From NCBI RefSeq assembly GCF_026781265.1, contig NZ_JAKUVC010000002.1, positions 906,379 through 970,378 of the forward strand: a stretch of DNA of 64,000 nt, read 5' to 3'. The notes under the pieces were generated by a model. The model ran no database searches, was not told the origin of the DNA, and saw only the letters and a list, made by a program, of their open reading frames with translations. Below are positions 43,270-51,424 of this stretch, in pieces; position 1 is the stretch's first letter; every line of letters starts with the position of its first letter. The DNA is from Streptococcus sanguinis. Lineage in GTDB: Bacteria; Bacillota; Bacilli; Lactobacillales; Streptococcaceae. A program made the translations under genes and the position numbers.

Positions 43270-43437
43270 AAAAAGAGTCTGGAACAAAAGTCCGGCCTTA
43301 AATATAAAAAGCGAACAAAACGAGTTATCTGACACTCAGAATTCTGTCTTGTTCGCTTTTTTGTCTAATCTATAGATTTTAAAAATTTATAATAAAGAAT
43401 TCCTAAAATCAAAATCTTTTTGTCCTAGCCTCTTTTT
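43270..43437. repeat. Imperfect inverted-repeat element enclosing the scrR terminator
   Basis: The left end AAAAAGAGTCTGGAACAAAAG (43270-43290) reappears inverted at 43416-43437 (AAAAAGAGGCTAGGACAAAAAG on the minus strand) with three mismatches and one extra base. The terminator at 43306-43361 lies between the two arms. The whole segment fills the gap between scrR and the acid phosphatase and may be an intergenic repeat of the type common in streptococci. Confidence 0.5.
43306..43361 (+). terminator. Terminator after scrR (possibly bidirectional)
   Basis: AAAAAGCGAACAA (43306-43318) pairs with TTGTTCGCTTTTT (43349-43361), a 13-pair stem followed by TT. The A-rich left flank would also give a U-tract on the minus strand, so it may also stop the acid phosphatase transcript. 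Confidence 0.75.
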
Positions 43438-43464
43438 ATGTCTAATCTTTCAAAAGCTCTCATA

Positions 43465-44322
43465 CTATTTATCAAAGCTTTCTAAAGCTTTTTCACGTTC
43501 TTCAACTTGGCCCTTGGCGTCTAATTTTTCGCCCTTGTAAACTGTGGATTCCCATGATCCATACATTGGATTAGGGAAGATGATGAATTTTTCACCAAAT
43601 TCTTCTTGAAGTTCGTCCAATTTCTTGTCACGCTCTTCGGAAGACTTTTTAGAGAAGTCTGCAAAGTCAACTAAATTATCCCCAAAAAGCATAACTAGAT
43701 TTGTCGTTTCTTGAACTTTTTGACGACGTCCTTCTTTTGAATTGACGCCTTCTTCCAAGAGCATCAAATGGTCACGTCCCTGAACAGGAATGCCTTCTTT
43801 TTCTAGGTTCTTAATGGTTGCATCTACCTGACTAGCCGCACGGTCAGAAATATAGTAAATTTGTACACCATTTTCATTGGCAAACTGGAGGAATTCTTTT
43901 GCTCCTGGAACGGCTTTAGCCTCCGCCTTTTGGACCCAAACATTCCAATTTTCAGGTGTAAATGCTGTGCCATCCTTTACATTTTTCACTTGATAGGGGC
44001 TGTTATCCAGTACAGTCTCATCCAAGTCTAATACGATGGAATAAGGTTTTTCTGTCGGTGTTTTTAATAATTCTTTCAGACGATTCGTTGCAACGTTATA
44101 ACCTTGGAAATACAAAGCCTTGGTTTCAGCCGCCTTTTGATACCAAAGAGTAGACATGGTATTTTCTCTTGAACGAAGCTGATCATAGGTCATCGAAATC
44201 TTATTATCCGATGTACTGCTCTCTGTTGTCTTATTTTCTGTTGGTTTCGAAGCACAGCTCGTCAGAATAATAACTGATGCCAATGCAGAAAAAATAGTTA
44301 CGGTAGCTTTCGTTGCTTTCAT
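43465..44322 (-). CDS. Lipoprotein acid phosphatase, class C / e(P4) family
   Basis: Surface-anchored HAD-type phosphatase of 285 residues. The lipobox TSCASK puts the lipidated Cys near residue 23. The catalytic Asp pair is in VLDLDETVLDNSPY near residue 98-105; further HAD motifs are YYISDRAAS near residue 155 and LFGDNLVDF near residue 213. Such enzymes remove phosphate from nucleotides such as NMN or from phosphorylated sugars outside the cell. A strong promoter with a cre-like site precedes it. Confidence 0.9.
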   Translation of the reverse strand: MKATKATVTIFSALASVIILTSCASKPTENKTTESSTSDNKISMTYDQLRSRENTMSTLWYQKAAETKALYFQGYNVATNRLKELLKTPTEKPYSIVLDLDETVLDNSPYQVKNVKDGTAFTPENWNVWVQKAEAKAVPGAKEFLQFANENGVQIYYISDRAASQVDATIKNLEKEGIPVQGRDHLMLLEEGVNSKEGRRQKVQETTNLVMLFGDNLVDFADFSKKSSEERDKKLDELQEEFGEKFIIFPNPMYGSWESTVYKGEKLDAKGQVEEREKALESFDK

Positions 44323-44356
44323 AAAAAAAACATCCTCCTAATATTATTCTAATTAA

Positions 44357-44384
44357 ATTATAACGCTTTCATAATGATTGTCAA
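44357..44384 (-). promoter_or_regulatory. Acid phosphatase promoter with overlapping cre-like site
   Basis: On the minus strand TTGACA (44379-44384) and TATAAT (44357-44362) are 16 bases apart, both perfect hexamers. ATGAAAGCGTTATAA (44358-44372) matches the cre consensus with one mismatch and covers the -10 and part of the spacer. Confidence 0.7.
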
Positions 44385-44416
44385 GAAAAACCCTTATCTG
44401 AGCATCTAATAATCCG

Positions 44417-44509
44417 CTATTTTTTTGAAGGATTAACTTCCTTAAGGCTCTCGGCCTTTTGTCTTACTTCACTCCTAGCTTCATCTGCATTCTTTTTAGA
44501 TTCCTTACA
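44417..44509 (-). pseudogene. Possible remnant of a small coding sequence
   Basis: An open stretch of 30 codons ends at TAG (44417-44419) and reads CKESKKNADEARSEVRQKAE then SLKEVNPSKK, a charged helix-forming composition like the tail of a small stress or YtxH-like protein. No start codon or ribosome binding site precedes it; instead the pullulanase terminator lies directly upstream. It may be the decayed end of a lost gene, or chance. Confidence 0.2.
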
Positions 44510-44511
44510 CC

Positions 44512-44537
44512 AAAAAAGCCGAGATAAAAATCTCAGC
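44512..44537 (-). terminator. Terminator after the pullulanase gene
   Basis: On the minus strand GCTGAGAT (44530-44537) pairs with ATCTCGGC (44518-44525), with one G-U pair and a four-base loop, followed by six T (44512-44517). It is 75 bases after the pullulanase stop. Confidence 0.75.
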
Positions 44538-44611
44538 TGACCTCCATTATTAGAAGTCGTCTTTATTTAGCCATAGTCTAAAAAATTTCTCACAGGGCAT
44601 TCATCAAATTA

Positions 44612-47600
44612 TTACTCTTTCTTTCTAAAGGTTAACAGACCTGCCAGGAAAGCAAGGAAGGCACCTAAAAGTGCCAGTAGAGAAGTGCTTGTTCCAGTTT
44701 TTGGCAAGGCTTTTTCTGTTTGGCTAGCCGCTTCTTTTACTGCTGAATCCTGAGGTTTTTGCGCATCCAAGGATAAAGCCTGAGGCTGAGCCTTGGCTAC
44801 AGAAGCGGCAGACAGCTGCTCTTCTTGAGCTACTGGAGCTTGGGATTTTTCTTCCTGAGCTGGGGTAACTTTTCGAAGTCGCAAAATAGTCGCTGTCAGC
44901 GGAGCTAGGGCTAAACCATTGCTGTTTCTGGTGACACCTGCTGGATCAGAAATGGCTGTCACTCCTGCGGTATTGCCATCTGCCACAACCTCTGCACCTG
45001 CTAGATGCTTGTAGGCTTCGCCAAAGTTGAATTGTCGTTCCTTGGTGTCCGCATTGACAAAGACTGCATAAATATCGCCATTTGACGCAACCACTTGGTA
45101 ACCGAGAACAAGATCTTCTTTCTCAACACCATCTTTGCCAGGCTGGGTGATGAGGCTTACATTTTGCTCCACTTCATCTTTGGAGCTGCGGGTAAAGGCA
45201 TCCGTTGACTTCCGCAAGGCAATCAAGCCTTTCATATAGGCACGACTCTTGGCATTTTCAGGGAACTTCTCCGAATCAGTCGCCTTGGTCCAGTCAAAGT
45301 GGTTGACCGCGTCGCTCGAATCATAAGAATCATGAATGAAGTACGGATAGTCAAACGGCGTGCCATCTTCATTGGTCAACAAATGCGCTTTGTTTGGAAC
45401 CTTGTCTTCTGAGACAGGATATTTATAGGCAGGATCACGGAATTGCTTGGTCCGGCCGTATTCTTGACCAGAGTGGATAAATGGTGTCCCTTGTGAAGTC
45501 AGAATCATCAGATTTCCCAGACGCAGGCGGCGATGAATCTCCTGATAATTGGCAGCTAGTGCCGGATCTTTCTTGATTGACTGAGCAATGATATCAAAAA
45601 GTGTCAGATTATCATGAGCAGCGATGTATTGGATTACATCCCCCGGGCTATCCGCCTCGAAATTAGTTGGCTGCGCTTTGATGTTTTTGAAGACATTTTC
45701 CACACTACGCTTGCCACCAGTGATAAAGGCTGGTGTTCCCTCATTTGGATAACCCGATTTCAAGGTGTTGCGAATATCATCTGAGAAGACCGCTATCGTA
45801 TCTGTTGACTTCATCCAAGATTGATCAGCAGGCTGGACAGCTTTATTTTCATCACCTGCATAAGTCTTCCAGCCCTCACCCAGCATAATGAGATTTGGGT
45901 TGAGCTTCTTGGCATCTTCGTAGGCTTTTTGGATGGACTCAGCATCGTGATCCCCCATCATATCAAAGCGGAAACCATCTACCTTGTACTGCTCTGCCAG
46001 GTACTTGATCGAATCTACCAAGACCCGTCTGCTCATATAGTGAGTAGTACCCAAGCGGCCGCCGCCAAAGCTGGATCTCGGTGTACCATCCGCATCCATA
46101 AAGTGGTAGTAATTGGGCTCCAAATCTTCAAAGATAGAGGTCTTAGCCGTATGATTATAGACCACATCCAGTATAACGCCCATTCCACGCTTATGAATTT
46201 CGTTGACAAGGTTTTTGAATTCCTCAATGCGCTTGGCTGGATCTGTCGGCGCACTGGAGTACATACCTGTCAGTGAGAAGTAGTTTTGCGGGTCATAGCC
46301 CCAGTTATAGTTGCTGTTGCTGGAAGCGTACTTGTCCATGCGCTCAGCATTTTTCAGCTCATTTACAAAGTAATAACTTAGAACTGGCAAGAGCTGAACG
46401 TGGGTCACTCCCAAGTCTTTCAAATAATCTAATTTCTCAATGAAAGCTGAGAAGGTTCCAAATTGAGATTTCAAATCCTTTGAGATAGCTGGATCAGATG
46501 TGAAATCACGAACATGCACCTCATAAATCAAGGCATCTTCCCGCTTCTTAAAGTTCGGTATAGTAGCATAGGTCAGGTCTTTCGGTCCATATTCACTTGG
46601 ATCTACAAAAGCTGCCTTGGCAATCTTGTAGGCATCCCCCTTGTCCGCATCTTCACTGTTCCAAGCAGCTAAAGACTTGGCATAGGGGTCCAGCACAAGA
46701 ACTTTTTTGCCGCCGCGAGTAATTTCATAATGATAGAAATACCCTTGATAATCAGAAATTCCTAGACCGCTCTCAGGTGTCAAGCTACTGATCCATGTGC
46801 CAGCTTCGCCTTTTTGCATAGCCAGGCGTCCAATGACCTTGTTCTGATCTTCTTTGTCATAGACTACCAAATCGACTTGGTCCGCACTTGGTGACCAGAA
46901 AGTTAGGTCCACTTGTTTGCCCGCTTGAGAAACACGCGCTCCCAATTCACCATCATACTTATAAATACCATCCTTCAGTTGCCAGTTCATGCTGGTTTTG
47001 AATTGGTCATTGCCATATTTGATAAGGTAAGGTGACTGAGCTTGGTTAAAATCACCGATGAATTTGGCGCTTTTAGTCTTAGGATCCAGAACCACATCTT
47101 TAACAGCGACTTCATTGCCATCTTTGTCTGTAATCTTTAAGTTCTTTAAAATGTCCTCTTTTTTAGCACTTTCTAAGGTAGAAAAGCTGGCTTCAATCTC
47201 GGTCAAGCCTATATGCTGGGCACCCGTCATACGAATATCATTGACAAAATAAGGGTTGGTATAAACTGTCGGATCCGCATCACGCAAGAAAATCTGGCTA
47301 TTTTTCTCCAAATTAGCGAAATTATAATCCTGATTTTGAATCTTCACATCATCTCCTGATTTGCTTTCGTCTAGAAGCAAAAAGCCAATCATCTTAGCAG
47401 CATCTTTCAAGGGGACATCTACATAGCGACCGTATTTCCCAGTATTTTCAAAATCCACTCCGTCAGGCCAATTCTTGCTCGGGTTTTGGACATCTCCCCA
47501 GAGCCAGAGCGAATTCTTATCATACTGGCCATCTGTACGATAGTAGTTGATTCGTACCATGCCTTTTTTGAAAGGCTCATAAGTATGAGGTTGATAGTCC

Positions 47601-48310
47601 GTGTCAAACCAAACCTCATTCATCTGAGGACTGAGCAGTTCAACTGTCTTGTCACCTGTAATATTTTGCCCTGCGGTATTATTGATTAGAAGGCTGATTT
47701 TGCTTCTTTTCTCAGCCATTTTAACATCAAGATAATAGCCGTAGTCATCTTCTTTAGCAGTCGCAAAACTAGTCGCTCCAGTTGGCCAACCACCCTTTTG
47801 GCTAGAAGGCGTCTCGACATCATCCCAAGTCCACAAGCCCAAGCTATCTAGATTTTGTGAAGGTAGGGTTTTGAAATGAAAGCGAATATTGCCTTCTTCA
47901 ATAGCATCTTTCGCCGGAGCCTGCGGCTGACTAACTGGTTCTTGCTTGTCTTTTTCACTTGGATTTGCAGCATCTTGACCAGCTGCTTCTGAACCTGCAC
48001 TAGCTGGAGCTTGATCTGCCACTACACCAGTTGGAGCCGCCTGCTCTGAAGCCCCCGCTCCTGAACTATCTGCCTCTCCAGTTTTTTCTTCATCAGCTGA
48101 CTTAGATTGGGCTGCCGCATTTACATCAGAGACTGCTTCTGTTGCTGGGCTGCCCGATGTGCTCGCCTCATCCGCTTGGACTAATTGGGCATTTCCCAGT
48201 AGGAAACCTGAGGCAATGACAACAGAGGCTACTCCTACTTTTAAGCGACGGATGCCGAAATAATGACGCTTTTCGCCCATCCGAGACTGTAGGTGATAGT
48301 TATTTTTCAT
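44612..48310 (-). CDS. pulA: Cell-wall-anchored type I pullulanase
   Basis: Surface enzyme of 1232 residues that cuts alpha-1,6 branches in pullulan, starch or glycogen. Order: YSIRK-like signal (YFGIRRLKVGVAS near 18-30, cleavage near 47), an acidic Ala/Ser/Glu-rich linker to about 140, two CBM41 starch-binding modules (about 145-245 and 250-350), an N-terminal beta domain (CBM48 type, about 450-560), and a GH13 barrel. The pullulanase motif YNWGYDP is near 667, the nucleophile Asp in VDGFRFDMMGDHD near 781, the acid Glu in LGEGW near 810, and AAHDN near 897. An LPKTG sortase motif lies near 1201, followed by a hydrophobic span and RKKE. Confidence 0.93.
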   Translation of the reverse strand: MKNNYHLQSRMGEKRHYFGIRRLKVGVASVVIASGFLLGNAQLVQADEASTSGSPATEAVSDVNAAAQSKSADEEKTGEADSSGAGASEQAAPTGVVADQAPASAGSEAAGQDAANPSEKDKQEPVSQPQAPAKDAIEEGNIRFHFKTLPSQNLDSLGLWTWDDVETPSSQKGGWPTGATSFATAKEDDYGYYLDVKMAEKRSKISLLINNTAGQNITGDKTVELLSPQMNEVWFDTDYQPHTYEPFKKGMVRINYYRTDGQYDKNSLWLWGDVQNPSKNWPDGVDFENTGKYGRYVDVPLKDAAKMIGFLLLDESKSGDDVKIQNQDYNFANLEKNSQIFLRDADPTVYTNPYFVNDIRMTGAQHIGLTEIEASFSTLESAKKEDILKNLKITDKDGNEVAVKDVVLDPKTKSAKFIGDFNQAQSPYLIKYGNDQFKTSMNWQLKDGIYKYDGELGARVSQAGKQVDLTFWSPSADQVDLVVYDKEDQNKVIGRLAMQKGEAGTWISSLTPESGLGISDYQGYFYHYEITRGGKKVLVLDPYAKSLAAWNSEDADKGDAYKIAKAAFVDPSEYGPKDLTYATIPNFKKREDALIYEVHVRDFTSDPAISKDLKSQFGTFSAFIEKLDYLKDLGVTHVQLLPVLSYYFVNELKNAERMDKYASSNSNYNWGYDPQNYFSLTGMYSSAPTDPAKRIEEFKNLVNEIHKRGMGVILDVVYNHTAKTSIFEDLEPNYYHFMDADGTPRSSFGGGRLGTTHYMSRRVLVDSIKYLAEQYKVDGFRFDMMGDHDAESIQKAYEDAKKLNPNLIMLGEGWKTYAGDENKAVQPADQSWMKSTDTIAVFSDDIRNTLKSGYPNEGTPAFITGGKRSVENVFKNIKAQPTNFEADSPGDVIQYIAAHDNLTLFDIIAQSIKKDPALAANYQEIHRRLRLGNLMILTSQGTPFIHSGQEYGRTKQFRDPAYKYPVSEDKVPNKAHLLTNEDGTPFDYPYFIHDSYDSSDAVNHFDWTKATDSEKFPENAKSRAYMKGLIALRKSTDAFTRSSKDEVEQNVSLITQPGKDGVEKEDLVLGYQVVASNGDIYAVFVNADTKERQFNFGEAYKHLAGAEVVADGNTAGVTAISDPAGVTRNSNGLALAPLTATILRLRKVTPAQEEKSQAPVAQEEQLSAASVAKAQPQALSLDAQKPQDSAVKEAASQTEKALPKTGTSTSLLALLGAFLAFLAGLLTFRKKE

Positions 48311-48350
48311 AAACAGAAAACTCCTTTATTTTTTCTTATAGAGAACATCT

Positions 48351-48365
48351 GTGCAAACGTTTTCT
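48351..48365 (+). promoter_or_regulatory. cre-like site at the pullulanase promoter
   Basis: GTGCAAACGTTTTCT matches the cre consensus WTGNAANCGNWNNCW with one mismatch (first base). It lies just downstream of the -10 of the pullulanase promoter, at the likely start point, so glucose would repress the gene through CcpA. Confidence 0.65.
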
Positions 48366-48371
48366 GTATTT

Positions 48372-48400
48372 ATTATACCGATTCTTTTTTAACTTGTAAA
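48372..48400 (-). promoter_or_regulatory. Pullulanase promoter
   Basis: On the minus strand TTTACA (48395-48400) and TATAAT (48372-48377) are 17 bases apart. The start point falls in or next to the cre-like site, about 50 bases before the ATG. Confidence 0.7.
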
Positions 48401-48551
48401 GGCTTTTAAGAAGAGTTTTTTCACTCAGATATTTCATGCTCTCTGTGTGGATTTTGATGATTAGAGTGAACTATTTCTGATTTAATCAAACTTTGACAGT
48501 CAGGAGCACACTTGAAAATGGATGACTTGTATGCAGGCTATAACCAAAATA

Positions 48552-48619
48552 AAAAAATCCGAGATCAACTCAGAGAAAATCAAAAACAGATTTTCAAAGA
48601 GTGTCATCTCGGATTTTTT
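48552..48619 (-). terminator. Terminator overlapping the end of the TDT transporter gene
   Basis: AAAAAATCCGAGAT on the minus strand (48606-48619) pairs with ATCTCGGATTTTTT (48552-48565), a 14-pair stem with a second hairpin (GAAAATC with GATTTTC) inside. The 5' arm is formed by the last codons of the transporter gene, so the coding end doubles as terminator. Confidence 0.75.
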
Positions 48620-49521
48620 GTTATCTTTCTGGCTCGCAATGAGACTGTATAGTAAAAACAAACATAGAGGACAATTACGAAAGCTAGCAGAGCTTCTGCA
48701 TGACTTAGCCAAACAAGCCAGGTCCAACCTAGAAAATCAAGTCCCAGTTTCAGGGCAAAAGCTGTATTGACAAGAGGAAAGGTCAAGGCTGACCAGCTAA
48801 GCTGAGGTCCCAGTCGGAAAATGCGAGGTAAAAGGAATAGGACCAAGAGATAAAAGGCTTGCGATAAGAGGATCAGCAAGGCAACAAACCAACCTTCAGC
48901 ATCAGAACCAGCCAGACGGATATAGCTTCCCAGCAGGAGCGAGAAAGGCGCACAGTAAATGGCCCACTGTGGCCTTAAAGCATCAGGCAGCCTTTGTGAC
49001 CGCCTAACCTTGTAAAACAAGGGATAAAGAATCAAACTCAGTAGCAGAGCAAAAAACCAAGCCAAATATCCCAAAAACGGCTGATGAACTACACCCTGAG
49101 TCAAGCTTGCCATGGCCAAGCCAACATATAGGACCGTCCAGCTCGGGGTCAAATATAATCCCTCGGCCTTAAGCACATACTTCCAAGTAAAGTTAACTAT
49201 TAGAAAAATATGCAGCAGCAAGGCCATGTACCAAAGCAGCTGGCTCACCCAAAATAAGCCAAGCTTACTTAGGTAAGAAGCTAAGAGCATACTGGCCATA
49301 GGATAAGTCGCAAAGCTCGATAAGAAAGGAGCCTTTTGCAAATCTTGCCGATAGTCCGAAAATGACAGCACTAAAGCCAGTGTCAGATAAAGCCAAAGTA
49401 TCAAAGCTAGACCATTCAAGAAGTAGAAAAAGATAGAATAGTAGTTCAGTAAAAGATTAGCTAAGCCAAATAGGCCAAGAATCAACCCAGATAAAAGAAT
49501 GGGCGGTCGTTTGCTGTTCAC
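48604..49521 (-). CDS. TDT-family (TehA/SSU1-like) membrane transporter
   Basis: Hydrophobic protein of 305 residues with about ten membrane helices, matching the tellurite-resistance/dicarboxylate transporter family that includes TehA channels, malate carriers and sulfite exporters. Recognisable stretches are FATYPMASMLLASYL near residue 70, TPSWTVLYVGLAMAS near residue 125, and FPLVNTAFALK near residue 248. The start codon is GTG with AAGGAG seven bases upstream. It follows the flavoprotein gene after a 72-base gap and probably shares its transcript. Substrate unknown. Confidence 0.75.
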   Translation of the reverse strand: MNSKRPPILLSGLILGLFGLANLLLNYYSIFFYFLNGLALILWLYLTLALVLSFSDYRQDLQKAPFLSSFATYPMASMLLASYLSKLGLFWVSQLLWYMALLLHIFLIVNFTWKYVLKAEGLYLTPSWTVLYVGLAMASLTQGVVHQPFLGYLAWFFALLLSLILYPLFYKVRRSQRLPDALRPQWAIYCAPFSLLLGSYIRLAGSDAEGWFVALLILLSQAFYLLVLFLLPRIFRLGPQLSWSALTFPLVNTAFALKLGLDFLGWTWLVWLSHAEALLAFVIVLYVCFYYTVSLRARKITKNPR

Positions 49522-49593
49522 GAAGCAACTCCTTTATAGTAATGTCTTGAAGTCCCTCTTCAATGACAATCAGATGTTTGTTTGCCATCATTT

Positions 49594-50658
49594 CTATGAA
49601 ACTTCTAAAATATGCCGCAGCTGGACTGCACTCGGTGAGACAATGGGAAGAAAAGCTCCTTCGTTCCAACGGCGGATAAAGCCAGAAGTCGAATTACTCA
49701 AATATCCTCTGCCTCCACTAGCCTGCAGCTCCAAGAGCAGACTTTGAGCTACCACATCAACTATATCAATTCGCAGCTGGAAGAGCTCCTTAGGACGCTC
49801 AACAAAATAGCCAGACTGGAGAAGACCTCTATAGAGCTGTTCCTGGATTTCAGTCAGAACAGCCACTTGCTCCTCCCACTCCTCTCTCAAAATAGAGCGG
49901 ACTGACAGATTAGCTTCGACCTCTGCCAAAGACTTCTCTGCTAGGCCAAGAGCTAGACCAAACTGATAACCTAGAAAAGCTGGGCGATTTTCTGCCAAAA
50001 AGGCCTGGGCATCTTGTGCAAGAATCCATTCCTCTTGCAAAGGCACATAATTAAAGGTCAGGGCAGCTGTATTTCCCCCTTGCAAGGATACAAACGCTAA
50101 ATCCGCCGAACGGGAGAAATTCTGCGCGTCAGACGGCACAGCCAGAACCAGCGGCTGGTGACTCCCGTCTTCGAAACCGGCAACAAATATGCTGAGGAAG
50201 CGATCCGCGCGAGCATTGGTTACCCAAGGCAGACGCCCTTTCAGATAAAGCTGCCCATCTTCTTCCACAATAGAGACATTTAACTCTTCTAAGTCCGACA
50301 GGAATTTGACAGCATTGGACAGGGCTGTCGCACCTGCATATTCCCCTGACAAGAGACCTTCCAAATAGTGGTCTCTAAAGTAGGAATTAGCAGACTTTAA
50401 GACGTTATCAATGAAGGTCCTTTGTCCCCAAGAGATAAAGGAAGCGGTCAAGGAATGGTGAGCTAGCTCCTTGAGCACTTCAATAACATCCGTATCATTG
50501 CCACCTCGGCCTCCCAGCTCTTCTGGAACGCCAACCCTAAAGGCTCCTTCAGCGGCGATACGCTCAATCAGTTGGTTACCCGCTGCACAGGATTCTTTGT
50601 CAATTTGATCGGCGTGGTCATCCAACCAGTTGATAAACTCTTCTGAAAAAAATGTCAT
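49594..50658 (-). CDS. Acyl-CoA dehydrogenase-like flavoprotein
   Basis: Protein of about 354 residues with the acyl-CoA dehydrogenase fold: helical N-terminal domain (GVPEELGGRGG near residue 55), a middle beta domain (LKGRLPWVTNARADRF near residue 140), and a C-terminal helical domain ending in an RGYLSNS-like flavin contact. No beta-oxidation genes are nearby, so a role in fatty-acid breakdown is doubtful; relatives such as DszC or SfnB are flavin monooxygenases. The ATG at 50658 has GGAGG six bases upstream. It follows the AhpD-like gene by 18 bases. Confidence 0.75.
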   Translation of the reverse strand: MTFFSEEFINWLDDHADQIDKESCAAGNQLIERIAAEGAFRVGVPEELGGRGGNDTDVIEVLKELAHHSLTASFISWGQRTFIDNVLKSANSYFRDHYLEGLLSGEYAGATALSNAVKFLSDLEELNVSIVEEDGQLYLKGRLPWVTNARADRFLSIFVAGFEDGSHQPLVLAVPSDAQNFSRSADLAFVSLQGGNTAALTFNYVPLQEEWILAQDAQAFLAENRPAFLGYQFGLALGLAEKSLAEVEANLSVRSILREEWEEQVAVLTEIQEQLYRGLLQSGYFVERPKELFQLRIDIVDVVAQSLLLELQASGGRGYLSNSTSGFIRRWNEGAFLPIVSPSAVQLRHILEVS

Positions 50659-50676
50659 TTGCCACCTCCTCAAAGA

Positions 50677-51225
50677 CTAGGCATAAGGCTGCAATTCCGG
50701 ATTAATTGGCGTGTTGGCCAGATTATTAGCATAATTGCAAAGAGTCGCAAGGCTAACACCCAGAACTACATCCAGAGCATTCTCATGTGTATAGCCCGCT
50801 TCTAGGAAGTCCGCTAACGCCTCATCTCCGACCCGTCCCTTAGTATTGATGACTGCAATGGTAAATTTAGCAAGCGTATCTAACTTCGGATCTGTATCAA
50901 TCGGAGTACGATTGCGCAGAGCCTTCAAAAGATCATCATTCATTTGAATCTGCTTGATTGAAAAGGCTGTATGACCCGCTACACAGAAAGCACAGCCGTT
51001 GGTAACTGCGGCCGTTATCTGCACTACTTCACGCTCAGTCGGTGTCAGGCTGTTACGGCGATTGATAGCTCCAACCGTCCGATAAGTTTCCAATGCTGTT
51101 GGTGCATTGGCCAAAAGACCAATAAGATTAGGAATGTAGCCACCGTTATCTTTTTGAACAGTTTCCAGGACTTCTTTTACCTCAGCTGGTGCGGACTCAA
51201 TCGTGTGGATAGTAAATTCTGACAT
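50677..51225 (-). CDS. Carboxymuconolactone decarboxylase/AhpD-like protein
   Basis: Small helical protein of about 182 residues in the alkylhydroperoxidase AhpD-like family. The redox motif is NGCAFCVAGHTAF near residue 82, with the CxxC and following His needed for peroxidase-type chemistry. The ATG at 51225 has GAGG six bases upstream; an ATG four codons earlier overlaps this site. First gene of a probable three-gene unit with the flavoprotein and the TDT transporter. An inverted repeat covers its promoter region. Confidence 0.8.
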   Translation of the reverse strand: MSEFTIHTIESAPAEVKEVLETVQKDNGGYIPNLIGLLANAPTALETYRTVGAINRRNSLTPTEREVVQITAAVTNGCAFCVAGHTAFSIKQIQMNDDLLKALRNRTPIDTDPKLDTLAKFTIAVINTKGRVGDEALADFLEAGYTHENALDVVLGVSLATLCNYANNLANTPINPELQPYA

Positions 51226-51263
51226 ATGAAACCTCATTTCTTTTAATTAGAAACTATCTTAAC

Positions 51264-51308
51264 ATAGGACCAATAGCTTGTATAATATATATTTTATATA
51301 AGTCCTAT
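51264..51308. repeat. Nested inverted repeats upstream of the AhpD-like gene
   Basis: ATAGGAC (51264-51270) and GTCCTAT (51302-51308) are exact inverted repeats 31 bases apart. Between them CTTGTATAA and TTATATAAG form a second, near-perfect repeat. The segment lies 40-80 bases before the start codon and contains AT-rich promoter-like sequence, so it may be an operator or looped regulatory site. Confidence 0.45.
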
Positions 51309-51392
51309 AAAGAGAATATAATGCGATTTTTCAAACTAAAATATGTTTCCCTCGTAAGGTAGCTCCACATCAATTTCAAACAAGAATCCGAA

Positions 51393-51418
51393 ACGAGAAA
51401 AAGAAGCCTTTGGGCTTC
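51393..51418 (-). terminator. Terminator of the fatty-acid synthesis operon
   Basis: GAAGCC (51403-51408) and GGCTTC (51413-51418) form a six-pair stem with a four-base loop; on the minus strand it is followed by TTTTTCTC. It is 7 bases after the accA stop, the last gene of the cluster. Confidence 0.75.
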
Positions 51419-51424
51419 GATTTT

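Noticed and set aside
48491..48503. FabT-like sequence (TTTGACAGTCAGG) between the pullulanase and TDT genes
   Set aside because: The second half-site is broken at two bases and there is no fatty-acid gene beside it.
49457..49591. Small open frame (MMANKHLIVIEEGLQDITIK...) spanning the gap between the flavoprotein and TDT genes
   Set aside because: It has no good ribosome binding site, overlaps the transporter start and its ribosome binding site, and its second half is out of frame inside the transporter gene. No family recognised.
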